Assembly (NCBI RefSeq): GCF_018854495.1
Contig: NZ_JABBDR010000265.1
Coordinates: 1-36,961 of the forward strand
Source of the DNA: Acidithiobacillus ferruginosus
GTDB taxonomy: Bacteria; Pseudomonadota; Gammaproteobacteria; Acidithiobacillales; Acidithiobacillaceae
Direction: 5' to 3'
DNA length: 36,961 bases
Below, in pieces: positions 20,599 to 27,516 of the stretch. The notes beneath the pieces were generated by a model. It saw only the letters and a program-made list of their open reading frames with translations. It had not been told where the DNA came from and made no database searches. The position numbers and the translations under genes were made by a program. Numbering within the stretch: position 1 is the stretch's first letter; each line of letters starts with the position of its first letter.

Positions 20599-21213
20599 TC
20601 AATAAAAATTGTATAAAGCATCAAACTCTATCTTTCCATCTTTTTTATGGATCGTTTTATGAGCTATACCAAAAATACCTTTGCACTCGATCAAGATCGT
20701 GTCACAGCTATCTATCACTTGTTGTTCATTTGGCGTAAATTCAGATCGATTTTCAAATAAATCGCTGGTTATTATTGAATTGATATTATCATCTGTGCCA
20801 TTATTTATTGTTACCATTTTTACTTTGCCAAGTTTTATCTCTTTAGTTAACCGTATAAAGGTATGACGATTTCCATCAGCCCCTTTGGCAAGAAAATATT
20901 ACGCCAAATGCAGGAGCTGGCCCACTGTTTATTAAAGATGCCTTAAAGATCAATTTTGAATCATTAGTTTTAAGTTTATCAAATATATTTTAATTCCATT
21001 CCCCATTAGGTGAATACTCACCGTAAGCAAACCTAAGGTAACAGTGTGGGGATACTGCTACTTCATTTAGTTTCCTTGCTTCACCCAAAGAAGCGGAAGA
21101 AGATTCAGCCGATTTTTAGATGATAATGCACTTATTATAGATGTCGCTGCAAGCACGCCTGATAGGGCTATGGCTATCCATTGGTAAACAGTTACAGCAT
21201 CATTATCTACCAT
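20599..21213 (-). pseudogene. Decayed gene for a membrane-anchored protein of unknown function
   Basis: Joining three pieces gives a coherent protein starting MVDNDAVTVYQWIAIALSGV, with one N-terminal transmembrane helix (about 11-30) and a soluble domain ending at 20599. Three lesions break it: one base lost in an A-run (21113-21117), an in-frame TAA (20990-20992), and one base gained in a T-run (20893-20896). The two frameshifts cancel, so the final piece returns to the original frame. The composition is more AT-rich than the core genes, which suggests transfer. I do not recognise the family. Confidence 0.55.
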
Positions 21214-21308
21214 AAAAGACCTTTTGCATCAATTTGTCACAAGACGCGCCCCCCGAATGAAGCCTATCTGTTTATTCTACGTGGTTTTCCATTTATACCA
21301 CACAACAG

Positions 21309-21475
21309 CAGACAAAACGATGAACTTCCCCAACTGTACGACCATACACAAGTGACAACTTTAACCTATCCCTACGACCGCTTCCTGCTGCCGACTACCA
21401 GGGCTCAGCGGCGGCAGGGGAGCGTCTGCCGCCATCTGATCCACCATTACCTCCAGAATCTCCACCATGGATTGC
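21309..21475. repeat. Intergenic repeat unit B
   Basis: Bases 21309-21385 match unit A (22842-22919): CAGACAAAAC and CCGCTTCC lie 69 bases apart here and 70 bases apart in A. Bases 21385-21417 match unit C (21934-21966) at about 26 of 33 positions, and weaker similarity continues to about 21475 into the 3' end of the zinc-ribbon ORF. It fills most of the gap between that ORF and the next gene. No gene is visible in 21214-21446. Confidence 0.5.
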
Positions 21476-21680
21476 TGATATTTTTAGTGCCTTCAGAAAG
21501 CGGATTTTTAACCACATAATTGCGCATAGGTGTCCTAAAGAGGCGCGTTATTGCTTTTGAACCGCACTCAGGACAGGCTAAAAACGTATCCGTATCTTCA
21601 CCATGGAGTTGAAGAGTTTTCTTCCACGTACATGCAAGACACCCTAACTCGACATATCTTTGACGGATGGGATTTTTGAT
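21447..21680 (-). pseudogene. Zinc-ribbon small protein lacking a standard start codon
   Basis: A 77-codon open frame encodes C14-x2-C17, 18 residues, C36-x2-C39 (motifs GCLACTW and ACPECGSK), a zinc-ribbon pattern like that in FmdB-type small proteins. The tail ends NPWWRFWR. AAGGA sits at proper distance before codon ATC at 21680, where an ATG would be expected; no ATG, GTG or TTG lies nearby in frame. Either the start was mutated, or a rare codon is used, or it is read through coupling with the small ORF 15 bases upstream. Confidence 0.45.
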
Positions 21681-21695
21681 ATGGGTTCCTTATGG

Positions 21696-21800
21696 TTAAA
21701 TGCGTAAATTTCTATCATTGTGTCTGGTGAGTTTCCGCTCGCCCAATAGTAAGGTATCAATTGCAGATACTTGGCGAACAGCCTGTCGTGCCATTGCCAT
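21696..21800 (-). CDS. Small ORF (34 codons) of unknown function
   Basis: The ORF starts MAMARQAVRQVSAIDTLLLG and is basic, with a likely helix. AGGAGAGA lies eight bases before the ATG, a good ribosome site. It ends 15 bases before the zinc-ribbon frame, so the two may form a pair. I do not recognise it; it could also be the remaining start of a longer broken gene. Confidence 0.35.
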   Translation of the reverse strand: MAMARQAVRQVSAIDTLLLGERKLTRHNDRNLRI

Positions 21801-21933
21801 GGTGATCTCTCCTGCCGGCATGCCGTACTGGGGAAAGCATAGTGCAATTCAGCGAGTCATGCCATTCATTACGCGATCGGTTCCTGAATATCTGTTGGGC
21901 AGGTGTCTGGGCAATCCAATTGCCGTTTCCAGT

Positions 21934-22030
21934 CTGCTACCGACCATCAGGACTCAACGGCACCAAGGCAGCGGGAGCAGATGTCCAGCTGCGTGACCAT
22001 CATGTTCTTAAAACTCGTCACCATGGCTCG
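21934..22030. repeat. Intergenic repeat unit C
   Basis: Bases 21934-21966 (CTGCTACCGACCATCAGGAC and following) match unit B at 21385-21417. The similarity weakens but continues to CCATGG near 22021-22026, as in B. It contains none of the CAGACAAAAC half shared by A and B. A short open frame on the minus strand (ending TGA at 22018-22020) reads into it with Trp-rich sequence and ends in Pro-Trp, but has no clear start. Nothing else is supported in 21801-22209. Confidence 0.4.
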
Positions 22031-22209
22031 AAAACGTAGCCGTCTTTTGAGAATGGTTTTCGATAATTGCAACCCATTGATTTTATGTGAAACAATGACC
22101 ACCAGTTGAAGCCTCTCAAAAACGGTCGGTTGCGATAGTTCCATTCGGCATGGGCCAAATTCTTTGAACGGGTTTTAGATTACGAAATCTCAGGGGACCT
22201 TTATAACGT

Positions 22210-22650
22210 TCAAGGTAACTGGCGCTGCGCGGCTTCCATCGCGTCGGCAACCAGTTTGCTTTCACACGCCAAACTAGTAAGGAATATTTGATCAAGTTCC
22301 ACATGTTGTTGCTCAAATATGTAGCGCCAATCGACAAAGACGCTTGAGATATCATGCAGCTTTTGCTCGAAGACAGCGATATTCTGTTAGACGCCAGCAA
22401 CCAACGCAGCCTTTGAATTCTCTGAAATATCTTGGAAAAGAGCGAAAAGAGCGTGCCCTCTAGCATTCCCACCTTCTATGGTGATGATGGCCTTGAAATA
22501 CAACTCTATTGCGAATGCAGTAGAAACAACCGCAGGAACCAACAGCATTTGGAACTGACCAGGCCCTGATTGTCTTTGCTCATATGCTCTCTCCGCCGCC
22601 AACAGAAAACTATTCGCGGTGTTGATGATCATTTGTGGATTGTATTCCAT
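22210..22650 (-). pseudogene. HEPN-like protein gene interrupted by one in-frame stop
   Basis: The frame runs 146 codons with a single TAA at codon 88 (22387-22389) and no other damage. The first part has STAFAIELYFKAIITIEGG followed by GHALFALF, a pattern of HEPN-like all-helical proteins, which are often toxin or nuclease partners. The second part includes SSVFVDWRYIFEQ. A strong ribosome site AGGAGGT lies five bases before the ATG. The intact reading on both sides of the stop suggests a recent nonsense mutation. No nucleotidyltransferase partner is seen nearby. Confidence 0.55.
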
Positions 22651-22666
22651 GAGACCTCCTGGAGAT

Positions 22667-22719
22667 GGCTAACGTAAATTCGACGGCACTGTCGGTGCAG
22701 TGTAACAAGGAGTTATGCC
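22667..22719. repeat. Stem-forming sequence just upstream of the HEPN-like gene
   Basis: On the minus strand GGCATAAC and GTTAGCC can pair with one bulged base. Between them CACTG/CAGTG (22687-22691 and 22698-22702) forms an inner stem. The layout, about 53 bases with a GTTA-type end placed 17 bases before the next start codon, loosely recalls an integron attC site, but spacer symmetry and the GTTRRRY core are imperfect. Confidence 0.3.
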
Positions 22720-22841
22720 GAATAACATGGAGGTCTTCCTGTTGGACCACCAGACAGAAGGGATCATTTTGTCTCATATTCGCGTTGCCAAAACGATCCC
22801 ATCCTATTGTTTCTGGTTTGTTTCCGTTTTCGACGAAACAT

Positions 22842-22919
22842 CAGACAAAACAGTGAATTTCTCCATTTTTAGGTCGGACACGAGTTCGACCATTTTAGCC
22901 GAGTCCTACGTCCGCTTCC
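22842..22919. repeat. Intergenic repeat unit A
   Basis: CAGACAAAAC (22842-22851) and CCGCTTCC (22912-22919) are spaced as in unit B and share scattered identity between, including the flank CCTACG before CCGCTTCC. It lies directly after the DUF4926 gene, as B lies after the zinc-ribbon frame. An internal GGTCG/CGACC inverted repeat is visible near 22872-22891. No convincing gene is seen in 22720-22973. Confidence 0.5.
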
Positions 22920-22973
22920 AGTCTTTAACAGTCATCTTAGTTACGAAAAAAATTCTGTGGCTCTCCATTTAGA

Positions 22974-23183
22974 TCATGCCGCGCGAATACTTTTGTTTGG
23001 AGCGTAGTACAGCGGCATGAGGCGATCCTCCGCAACCGCTAGGGTGACATAGTCGTCGCCCACAAGAAACTCAACTTCCACGTAACCAGGGTCCAACGCT
23101 TCCACGACGGTCCCGACCTGGCCACGCAGAAGATGTTGCTCTGGTATGGGTTCCAAAAGCGCTACAACGTCGAGTAGTTTCAT
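22974..23183 (-). CDS. DUF4926 family protein
   Basis: This 69-residue protein starts MKLLDVVALLEPIPEQHLLR and continues with GQVGTVVEAL and EVEFLVGDD, the small beta-barrel-like pattern of DUF4926 proteins. Function is unknown. Its ATG overlaps the stop of the preceding DUF6883 gene (ATGA), with GAGGA upstream, so the two are translated together. The pairing suggests a two-component module, perhaps toxin/antitoxin or effector/immunity, which is an inference. The frame is intact, unlike its downstream neighbours. Confidence 0.8.
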   Translation of the reverse strand: MKLLDVVALLEPIPEQHLLRGQVGTVVEALDPGYVEVEFLVGDDYVTLAVAEDRLMPLYYAPNKSIRAA

Positions 23184-23593
23184 GATGTCCTCACATAGCA
23201 ACTTGTCAGCCTGGGAACGTCTTCTCCAGTCCTAATGATCCAACCCGTGCGAACGATCGCGGACTTTCCCTGGTGCTGCATGACAAAATCCACCTGGTAA
23301 CGCTTGCCATGGCTGTCGGCCACCTTCTCGGTGGCCTCATTGCTCAGTATGGCACGGAGGCATACTGAGCGCAGTAGCTCGGCATCTTGCTGGCCTATCC
23401 CCAGGCACGAGGCGAACACCCTGGCCTTGTTGCCTCCGGCAAGGTGACCGGGATTCAGGGTGTATTCTCGTAGCTTGCGAATATCCAGGACCGCCTTGTC
23501 TGCATTGGGTGGCATCATATCCGTCAGAGGCAGGCCTTCGATTACAAAAGAATACAAGGCAGGATCATAGTGCATTTCCTGCAGATGGACCAT
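23180..23593 (-). CDS. DUF6883 family protein
   Basis: This protein has up to 137 residues. Its C-terminal 100 residues fit DUF6883: LREYTLNPGHLAGGNKARVF, then GKRYQVDFVMQHQGKS, then VRTGWIIRTGEDVPRLTSCY. Function is unknown; related domains occur as small stand-alone genes and, from memory, at the ends of some secreted toxins. ATG codons at 23593 and 23575 are both possible, and neither has a strong ribosome site. It is the first gene of a pair with DUF4926. An inverted repeat (23606-23637) lies just upstream. Confidence 0.75.
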   Translation of the reverse strand: MVHLQEMHYDPALYSFVIEGLPLTDMMPPNADKAVLDIRKLREYTLNPGHLAGGNKARVFASCLGIGQQDAELLRSVCLRAILSNEATEKVADSHGKRYQVDFVMQHQGKSAIVRTGWIIRTGEDVPRLTSCYVRTS

Positions 23594-23605
23594 ATCTATG
23601 CCAGT

Positions 23606-23637
23606 CAGCCCCGTAGATACGCGGACTCGCGGGGCTG
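23606..23637. repeat. 8-bp inverted repeat upstream of the DUF6883 gene
   Basis: CAGCCCCG (23606-23613) and CGGGGCTG (23630-23637) form a perfect inverted repeat with a 16-base spacer, 13 bases before the first possible start of the DUF6883 gene. It could be an operator for the pair or a hairpin. No T-run follows on either strand. Confidence 0.4.
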
Positions 23638-23760
23638 CGTAAGGAGTAGCAAGTCAAGTAATTGCCCTTCATCCGAAGTTTCCCAGGTCGGTTCCGACGC
23701 CGACCATAGAGTTCCGGAGCACTGGGTGGCGTAATCTGGGCGCTGTGGAATGGTCAGTGA

Positions 23761-23846
23761 TGCAGCGGGAGCGGGCATTCAGAAACTGGTGGGCAGAACG
23801 CAACATACCCGGTGACGTTTACTGGACATAGAAAGATCGACGAGTT
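23761..23846. repeat. Right copy of imperfect direct repeat bounding the small-gene region
   Basis: Bases 23814-23846 (GACGTTTACTGGACATAGAA and following) match 20466-20498 at 29 of 33 positions, and 23761-23778 matches 20417-20434. Directly after it a GGGCC/GGCCC stem occurs (near 23857-23871), followed by an AT-rich stretch to about 23945. No gene is supported in 23638-24128. Confidence 0.6.
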
Positions 23847-24128
23847 GATTGACAAATTTAGGGCCAAAATGGCCCCAAAAGTGTCATGAAATCGAGGAAC
23901 CTGATTTATTTGCTTGTTACAATTTTTTATAATTATTTTTGCACAGCTATGGCCGATACCCTGAACGCTTAGTGAAGGGCAGGGTAGGGGATATGTAAAC
24001 ATGGCACGGCTTCGCCGACCACGTTTAACATCCCACCTGATCAGGGCAAGCCCCGAGACCCCGGCCATTCCGCGCTTCGCTTGTCACAGCCATTATTTCT
24101 TGCCGTTCGGCGCCTTGTTTTTACGATC

Positions 24129-24156
24129 GCCACTAGGCCGGTTACGGCCAAGTGGC
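24129..24156 (+). promoter_or_regulatory. Strong hairpin in the leader of the AraC-type regulator
   Basis: GCCACT/AGTGGC and GGCCG/CGGCC pair around a GTTA loop with one A/A mismatch, giving an 11-pair stem. An 11-base direct repeat GCCTTGTTTTT flanks it, at about 24111 and 24158. The hairpin plus the T-run eight bases later could be an attenuator for the downstream short ORF and regulator. It does not match a riboswitch I know. Confidence 0.45.
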
Positions 24157-24235
24157 ATGCCTTGTTTTTGATGGCAGCACAAACAAGTCGCCGATGGCCA
24201 TTCCCAGACAGGAATCCCTATCTGGAGGTTGTGCC

Positions 24236-24292
24236 ATGGCAAGCACAGAACATGTGCATGGTGGCTTGAGGTTACGCAATGAAAAACATTGA
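24236..24292 (+). CDS. Short leader ORF (18 codons) upstream of the AraC-type regulator
   Basis: The ORF encodes MASTEHVHGGLRLRNEKH. GGAGGT lies seven bases before its ATG, a stronger site than most in the window. Its stop overlaps the start of the regulator gene (24279) by 14 bases, so ribosomes ending here could restart there. It may be a leader peptide, or the remaining start of a lost gene. Confidence 0.4.
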   Translation: MASTEHVHGGLRLRNEKH

Positions 24293-25169
24293 ATTTGGTG
24301 AAACTTCAGCTAATTTAAAGTCGGGAACACAGGGTGGCACAAAAAGTGACGACACAAGGTGTTTGAGGAGGTGCAAACTGATTCGAAACTTGGACCAAAC
24401 TTTCCATGAAACGGGTGCGGAAGTCAGCCCGAGTGACGTGCGCGATCCGATAAAGCTCATATCGGCATTGGAGCGCCTTTGGTGGAGCATTGAGCACTAT
24501 GGTGATGAGTGGCCTGACCTCAAGCAATTGGCCAAAACGGCGGGCCTGAGCCTGTTTGGATTGAATCGTATTTTTCGGAAAAATACCGGCCTGGCACCAC
24601 TGGCCTATGCCCGTGCTAAACGCCTTAATGGCGCGGCCATCTTGCTTTGTCGCACCCACAAAACCATTCTGGATATTGCACTCACGTCCGGCTACCAAAG
24701 CCAGCAGGCCTTCACCCGTGCCTTCTCCCGCGAATACGGCCTGTCGCCTGCCAAGTTTCGCGCCAAATTCCGCGAAGATATCTACCACGCGCCCCCGATT
24801 CCCGACCTCGTGCGCGCGGTGCAGGTCATAACCCTGCCCACCCAACATCTTCTGGGTCGGCGCTATCTGGGCGACTATGCCGATGTCCCCGCGCATTGGC
24901 TGGATTTTTCCTGGCGTCTGCGCATGGCAGATATAGACCCATCCGGTCTCACCTTCATGGGTATTCTCCACGACGACCCTTATCTTACCCCACCCGGCCA
25001 TATTCGTTATGACTGCGCCTTCCTGCTGCCGGAACACCGGTCCATCACGCTACGTCCCCCCCCCTGCGCGCCTATCACCCTGACCTGCGGACGCTATGCC
25101 GCACTGGACCAGCACGGCCCTTATATCGAGCGTATCGCTCAGACCATAGCCACCTTGGTAACGCAGTGA
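24279..25169 (+). CDS. AraC-family regulator with GyrI-like domain, C-terminally shortened
   Basis: The protein has 296 residues. An AraC-type double helix-turn-helix spans about 62-165, with LKQLAKTAGLSLFGLNRIFR as the first unit and ILDIALTSGYQSQQAFTRAF as the second. A GyrI-like ligand-binding domain starts near 170 and reaches CGRYAALDQHGPY before stopping; such domains usually run a further 30 or so residues. After the stop one frame reads APGFVED, similar to the lost end, so a deletion is likely. The first 50 residues are poorly conserved. GAGG lies seven bases before the ATG. 25170-25329 holds nothing clear. Confidence 0.75.
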   Translation: MKNIEFGETSANLKSGTQGGTKSDDTRCLRRCKLIRNLDQTFHETGAEVSPSDVRDPIKLISALERLWWSIEHYGDEWPDLKQLAKTAGLSLFGLNRIFRKNTGLAPLAYARAKRLNGAAILLCRTHKTILDIALTSGYQSQQAFTRAFSREYGLSPAKFRAKFREDIYHAPPIPDLVRAVQVITLPTQHLLGRRYLGDYADVPAHWLDFSWRLRMADIDPSGLTFMGILHDDPYLTPPGHIRYDCAFLLPEHRSITLRPPPCAPITLTCGRYAALDQHGPYIERIAQTIATLVTQ

Positions 25170-25329
25170 ACCGCCCCGGGTTTCGTGGAGGATGTCATCG
25201 ATATTCTTAAAGGCCTGCTCGAACATGCGTCTCTCATGCGGTCAGTAGTTTTTATGTATGTGGCTTGAATATAAGGCATTGGAGGTACGGCGGGAAGCAT
25301 GGCAGAGTTCTGACTGGACGGCCTTCTAT

Positions 25330-25704
25330 CTATTCAGATGAGCCCGGCGAGTAAGCACAGCCAAGTTCGGTAGCCAGAGCCATGAGGCGTTTGTCGCGGG
25401 ACCATAAATTGGCCTGCACGAGTGCGGCAGAGGCTAGGATAATCGCGTCAATATAGCCTATACCGCGTCCCATCAGGCCATGACGCTCAATGAAAAACAG
25501 GGTTTCTTCTGGAGAGGTGGTGGTGCATCGGGGTAAGCAGGAGAGCAGATATAAGGTCTGTTGCCGATTTTTGAGGTTGCCGCAGGCGATTTCTCCGATG
25601 ATGAAATCGTGCGTTTGCACCATGGCATGATCGAGCAGGGTAGAAAGGTGTGTATCTCCAGAGCGGAAATGGTCGATCCAGACGGAGGTATCGACCAGAA
25701 TCAA
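25330..25704 (-). CDS. vapC: VapC-family PIN-domain toxin
   Basis: This is a 124-residue PIN-domain ribonuclease of a type II toxin-antitoxin pair. The acidic active-site residues are visible: D5 (MILVDTSVWIDHF), E38 (IIGEIACG), D86 (GYIDAIILA) and D104 (WSRDKRL). The start is a TTG whose bases overlap the vapB TGA, so translation is coupled. Length and residues are complete, so the toxin looks functional. Confidence 0.9.
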   Translation of the reverse strand: MILVDTSVWIDHFRSGDTHLSTLLDHAMVQTHDFIIGEIACGNLKNRQQTLYLLSCLPRCTTTSPEETLFFIERHGLMGRGIGYIDAIILASAALVQANLWSRDKRLMALATELGCAYSPGSSE

Positions 25705-25898
25705 GCGGCAGGCTCCCGTCTGCGGGGAATGTTCTGTAATTGCGGTTCTGTTCCACCCAAGCGAGCAAGGCGACGGGCACTTTCACGTTCAATCAAAGCA
25801 CGCAGGGCCTCTTTTAAGAGGGCGCCACGGTCTTCTACGCCGCAGAGCGTTTTGGCTTGGGCCAGGAGCTCATCATCCAGGTTGATCGTCGTTCGCAT
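25701..25898 (-). CDS. vapB: VapB-family antitoxin
   Basis: This 65-residue antitoxin starts MRTTINLDDELLAQAKTLCG, the usual ribbon-helix-helix start of VapB. Its basic C-terminal tail (about 40-65) would bind VapC. GAGG lies seven bases before the ATG. VapB proteins normally repress their own promoter; no clear operator was resolved in 25899-26115, which holds no gene I can see. Confidence 0.88.
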   Translation of the reverse strand: MRTTINLDDELLAQAKTLCGVEDRGALLKEALRALIERESARRLARLGGTEPQLQNIPRRREPAA

Positions 25899-26115
25899 AA
25901 GGGGGCCTCATCATGGCATCACATGGTGTTATTTTAGATGATCGGCGTTGGTTTGTCATGGGCTCGGGTGCGCATATTTCAGAATTTACACTCAAAGTAC
26001 TCTAGAGAACTGGTGGTGATTCATTCCCTCAGGAAAAGGGCGGCGCCATAGGGTCGGGAAAAATCCGGCCATTCGTCCCGAACAATGGCGGACGGAATAA
26101 TAACCCGTCCCGAAT

Positions 26116-26862
26116 TCAAGGACTCGATAGCCCGAGCATTCCCATGAGTTCCAAAGCATTGTGGGTGGCGTAGGCGGCTTGGTCATTGTCGAAGTAGACA
26201 TAAACGGTGCGCAGATCCCAAGTCTGGATGCGCGCCGCCCAAGCCCTAAGGGCCTCAGTCGTGTAACAGCCGGCATAGGCGGCGAGACTGGGGCCGTGCA
26301 GCCGGATATAGGCGAAATCGGTCGTCAGTTGGATGGGGGATTGAAAACCCGCGATGTCGAAGATGCAAAAGGCGGCGTTATAGGCCTTGAGTAGCGCGTA
26401 GATCTCTGGATGATGCCAGCTTGGGTCGCGTATCTCGAAGGCGTAGCGATGTCCAGAGGGCAGCACCCGTAAAAATCCCTCCAGGCGCTTGGCATTCCGT
26501 CTCCAGTGGGGTGGCAGCTGGAAGAGGACGGGTCCCAGTTTCTCCCCCAGGCTTTCCACGCACCCCAGGAGCCGGGCTAGTGACGCCTCGGAATCCTTGA
26601 GTTTTTTCATGTGGGTGATGAAGCGGCTGGCCTTGAGGGCGAAGAGGAAGCCTGCGGGCGTGCCGTCATGCCAGGCGCGCAGGCACTTCTCGCTGGGCAA
26701 TCGATAGAAGCTGTTGTTGATCTCCACCGTATGGAAGCGCCCGGCGTAAAAGGCCAGCCAGCGTGTCGAAGGCAAGTCAGCCGGATAAAACGCCCCGACC
26801 CAATGGGCGTAATGCCAGCCGGAGCAGCCGATGTGGTAAGGCGATGAAACCGGCTTTCGCAC
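26116..26862 (-). CDS. DUF72 (YecE) family protein
   Basis: This 248-residue TIM-barrel-like protein is of unknown function. Family signatures are IGCSGWHYAHWVGAFYPADL near the start, VEINNSFYRLPS, FALKASRFITH and LFQLPPHW. A GTG at 26862 is taken as the start because it places the conserved IGCSGW near the N-terminus; no ATG is available and the ribosome site is weak. It is the last gene of a packed minus-strand group and may depend on translation from the short ORF nine bases upstream. Confidence 0.85.
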   Translation of the reverse strand: MRKPVSSPYHIGCSGWHYAHWVGAFYPADLPSTRWLAFYAGRFHTVEINNSFYRLPSEKCLRAWHDGTPAGFLFALKASRFITHMKKLKDSEASLARLLGCVESLGEKLGPVLFQLPPHWRRNAKRLEGFLRVLPSGHRYAFEIRDPSWHHPEIYALLKAYNAAFCIFDIAGFQSPIQLTTDFAYIRLHGPSLAAYAGCYTTEALRAWAARIQTWDLRTVYVYFDNDQAAYATHNALELMGMLGLSSP

Positions 26863-26870
26863 GCCGCGGA

Positions 26871-26981
26871 CTAGCCGTTCATGGTCGCCGCCAGCGGTGG
26901 CCGCAATTCCTTCACGCCGGGTACGCCCTGCGGGTGGCGGATCAGGGCGGCTGCATATGGGGCGGCGTTGCGGACGGGCAT
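26871..26981 (-). CDS. Small ORF (36 codons) between the THEP1-like and DUF72 genes
   Basis: The ORF starts three bases after the THEP1-like stop and ends nine bases before the DUF72 start. It encodes MPVRNAAPYAAALIRHPQGV followed by 16 residues. The amino acid mix looks protein-like, but there is no own ribosome site. I do not recognise it; it may be a fragment or a coupling spacer. Confidence 0.25.
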   Translation of the reverse strand: MPVRNAAPYAAALIRHPQGVPGVKELRPPLAATMNG

Positions 26982-26984
26982 AGC

Positions 26985-27500
26985 CTATGGCTGCACAGCG
27001 ACGAGGATGACGTCCTGCACGGCTTCCAGATCGGCGTCGTCCCGTACTTCGTGCACCCGCCCGAAACGGGTATATGTGGATAGGTAGGGCCGGTCCACGA
27101 TGGCCACTACTGGACCGAAGCCCTCCAAGACCTCCACTACCCAAGTGTAAAACAGGTCTGAAGACAGCTCGATGGGGCCGATCTCGTCGATAATAACGAG
27201 CCGGGACTCCAGGAACTGGCTGCGGCAAACACCGACGATATAATCGATGGCCGCCGTGTCCACACCGAACTTCTCCATCATGGGGGGACCGGAAAAGTCC
27301 ATGGAAGCCACCAGTGCTTCCTCACCGCTGCTGAGATCCTGCAGCAGGTAACCGGTATGAGGTCCATGGTCCACGTCGCTCACGGGGACGCTTCGGATGC
27401 CGGCCACGGGCCAGCCGCTACCGGCGATGATGTGATCCAGCAGGGTACGCAGCTTGCGCTTGTCGTTGCCGACGATGAGATGTTTCTTATCCTTATCCAT
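26985..27500 (-). CDS. THEP1-like NTPase family protein with degenerate P-loop
   Basis: This 171-residue protein resembles the nucleoside-triphosphatase THEP1 family. The Walker B region LVIIDEIGPIELSSDLFYTW (about 116-135) is well kept. The Walker A region, where TGxxGxGKTTL is expected, reads IVGNDKRKLRTLLDHI and lacks the GK(T/S) core, so nucleotide hydrolysis is doubtful. The frame has no other damage. AGGAAGG lies six bases before the ATG at 27500. It follows the archease frame by 16 bases. Confidence 0.65.
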   Translation of the reverse strand: MDKDKKHLIVGNDKRKLRTLLDHIIAGSGWPVAGIRSVPVSDVDHGPHTGYLLQDLSSGEEALVASMDFSGPPMMEKFGVDTAAIDYIVGVCRSQFLESRLVIIDEIGPIELSSDLFYTWVVEVLEGFGPVVAIVDRPYLSTYTRFGRVHEVRDDADLEAVQDVILVAVQP

Positions 27501-27516
27501 GGTGTCACCTTCCTCT

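Noticed and set aside
22715..22972. Plus-strand frame of 85 codons across repeat unit A
   Set aside because: The AAGGAG is only two bases from the ATG, the sequence is mostly the repeat, and no family is recognisable.
23754..24068. Minus-strand frame of 104 codons including the right direct repeat
   Set aside because: Its only similarity is to the frame across the left repeat copy, explained by the DNA repeat itself.
24315..25037. Minus-strand frame of 240 codons opposite the AraC-type regulator
   Set aside because: The plus strand holds a recognisable helix-turn-helix and GyrI-like domain, while the minus frame has none.
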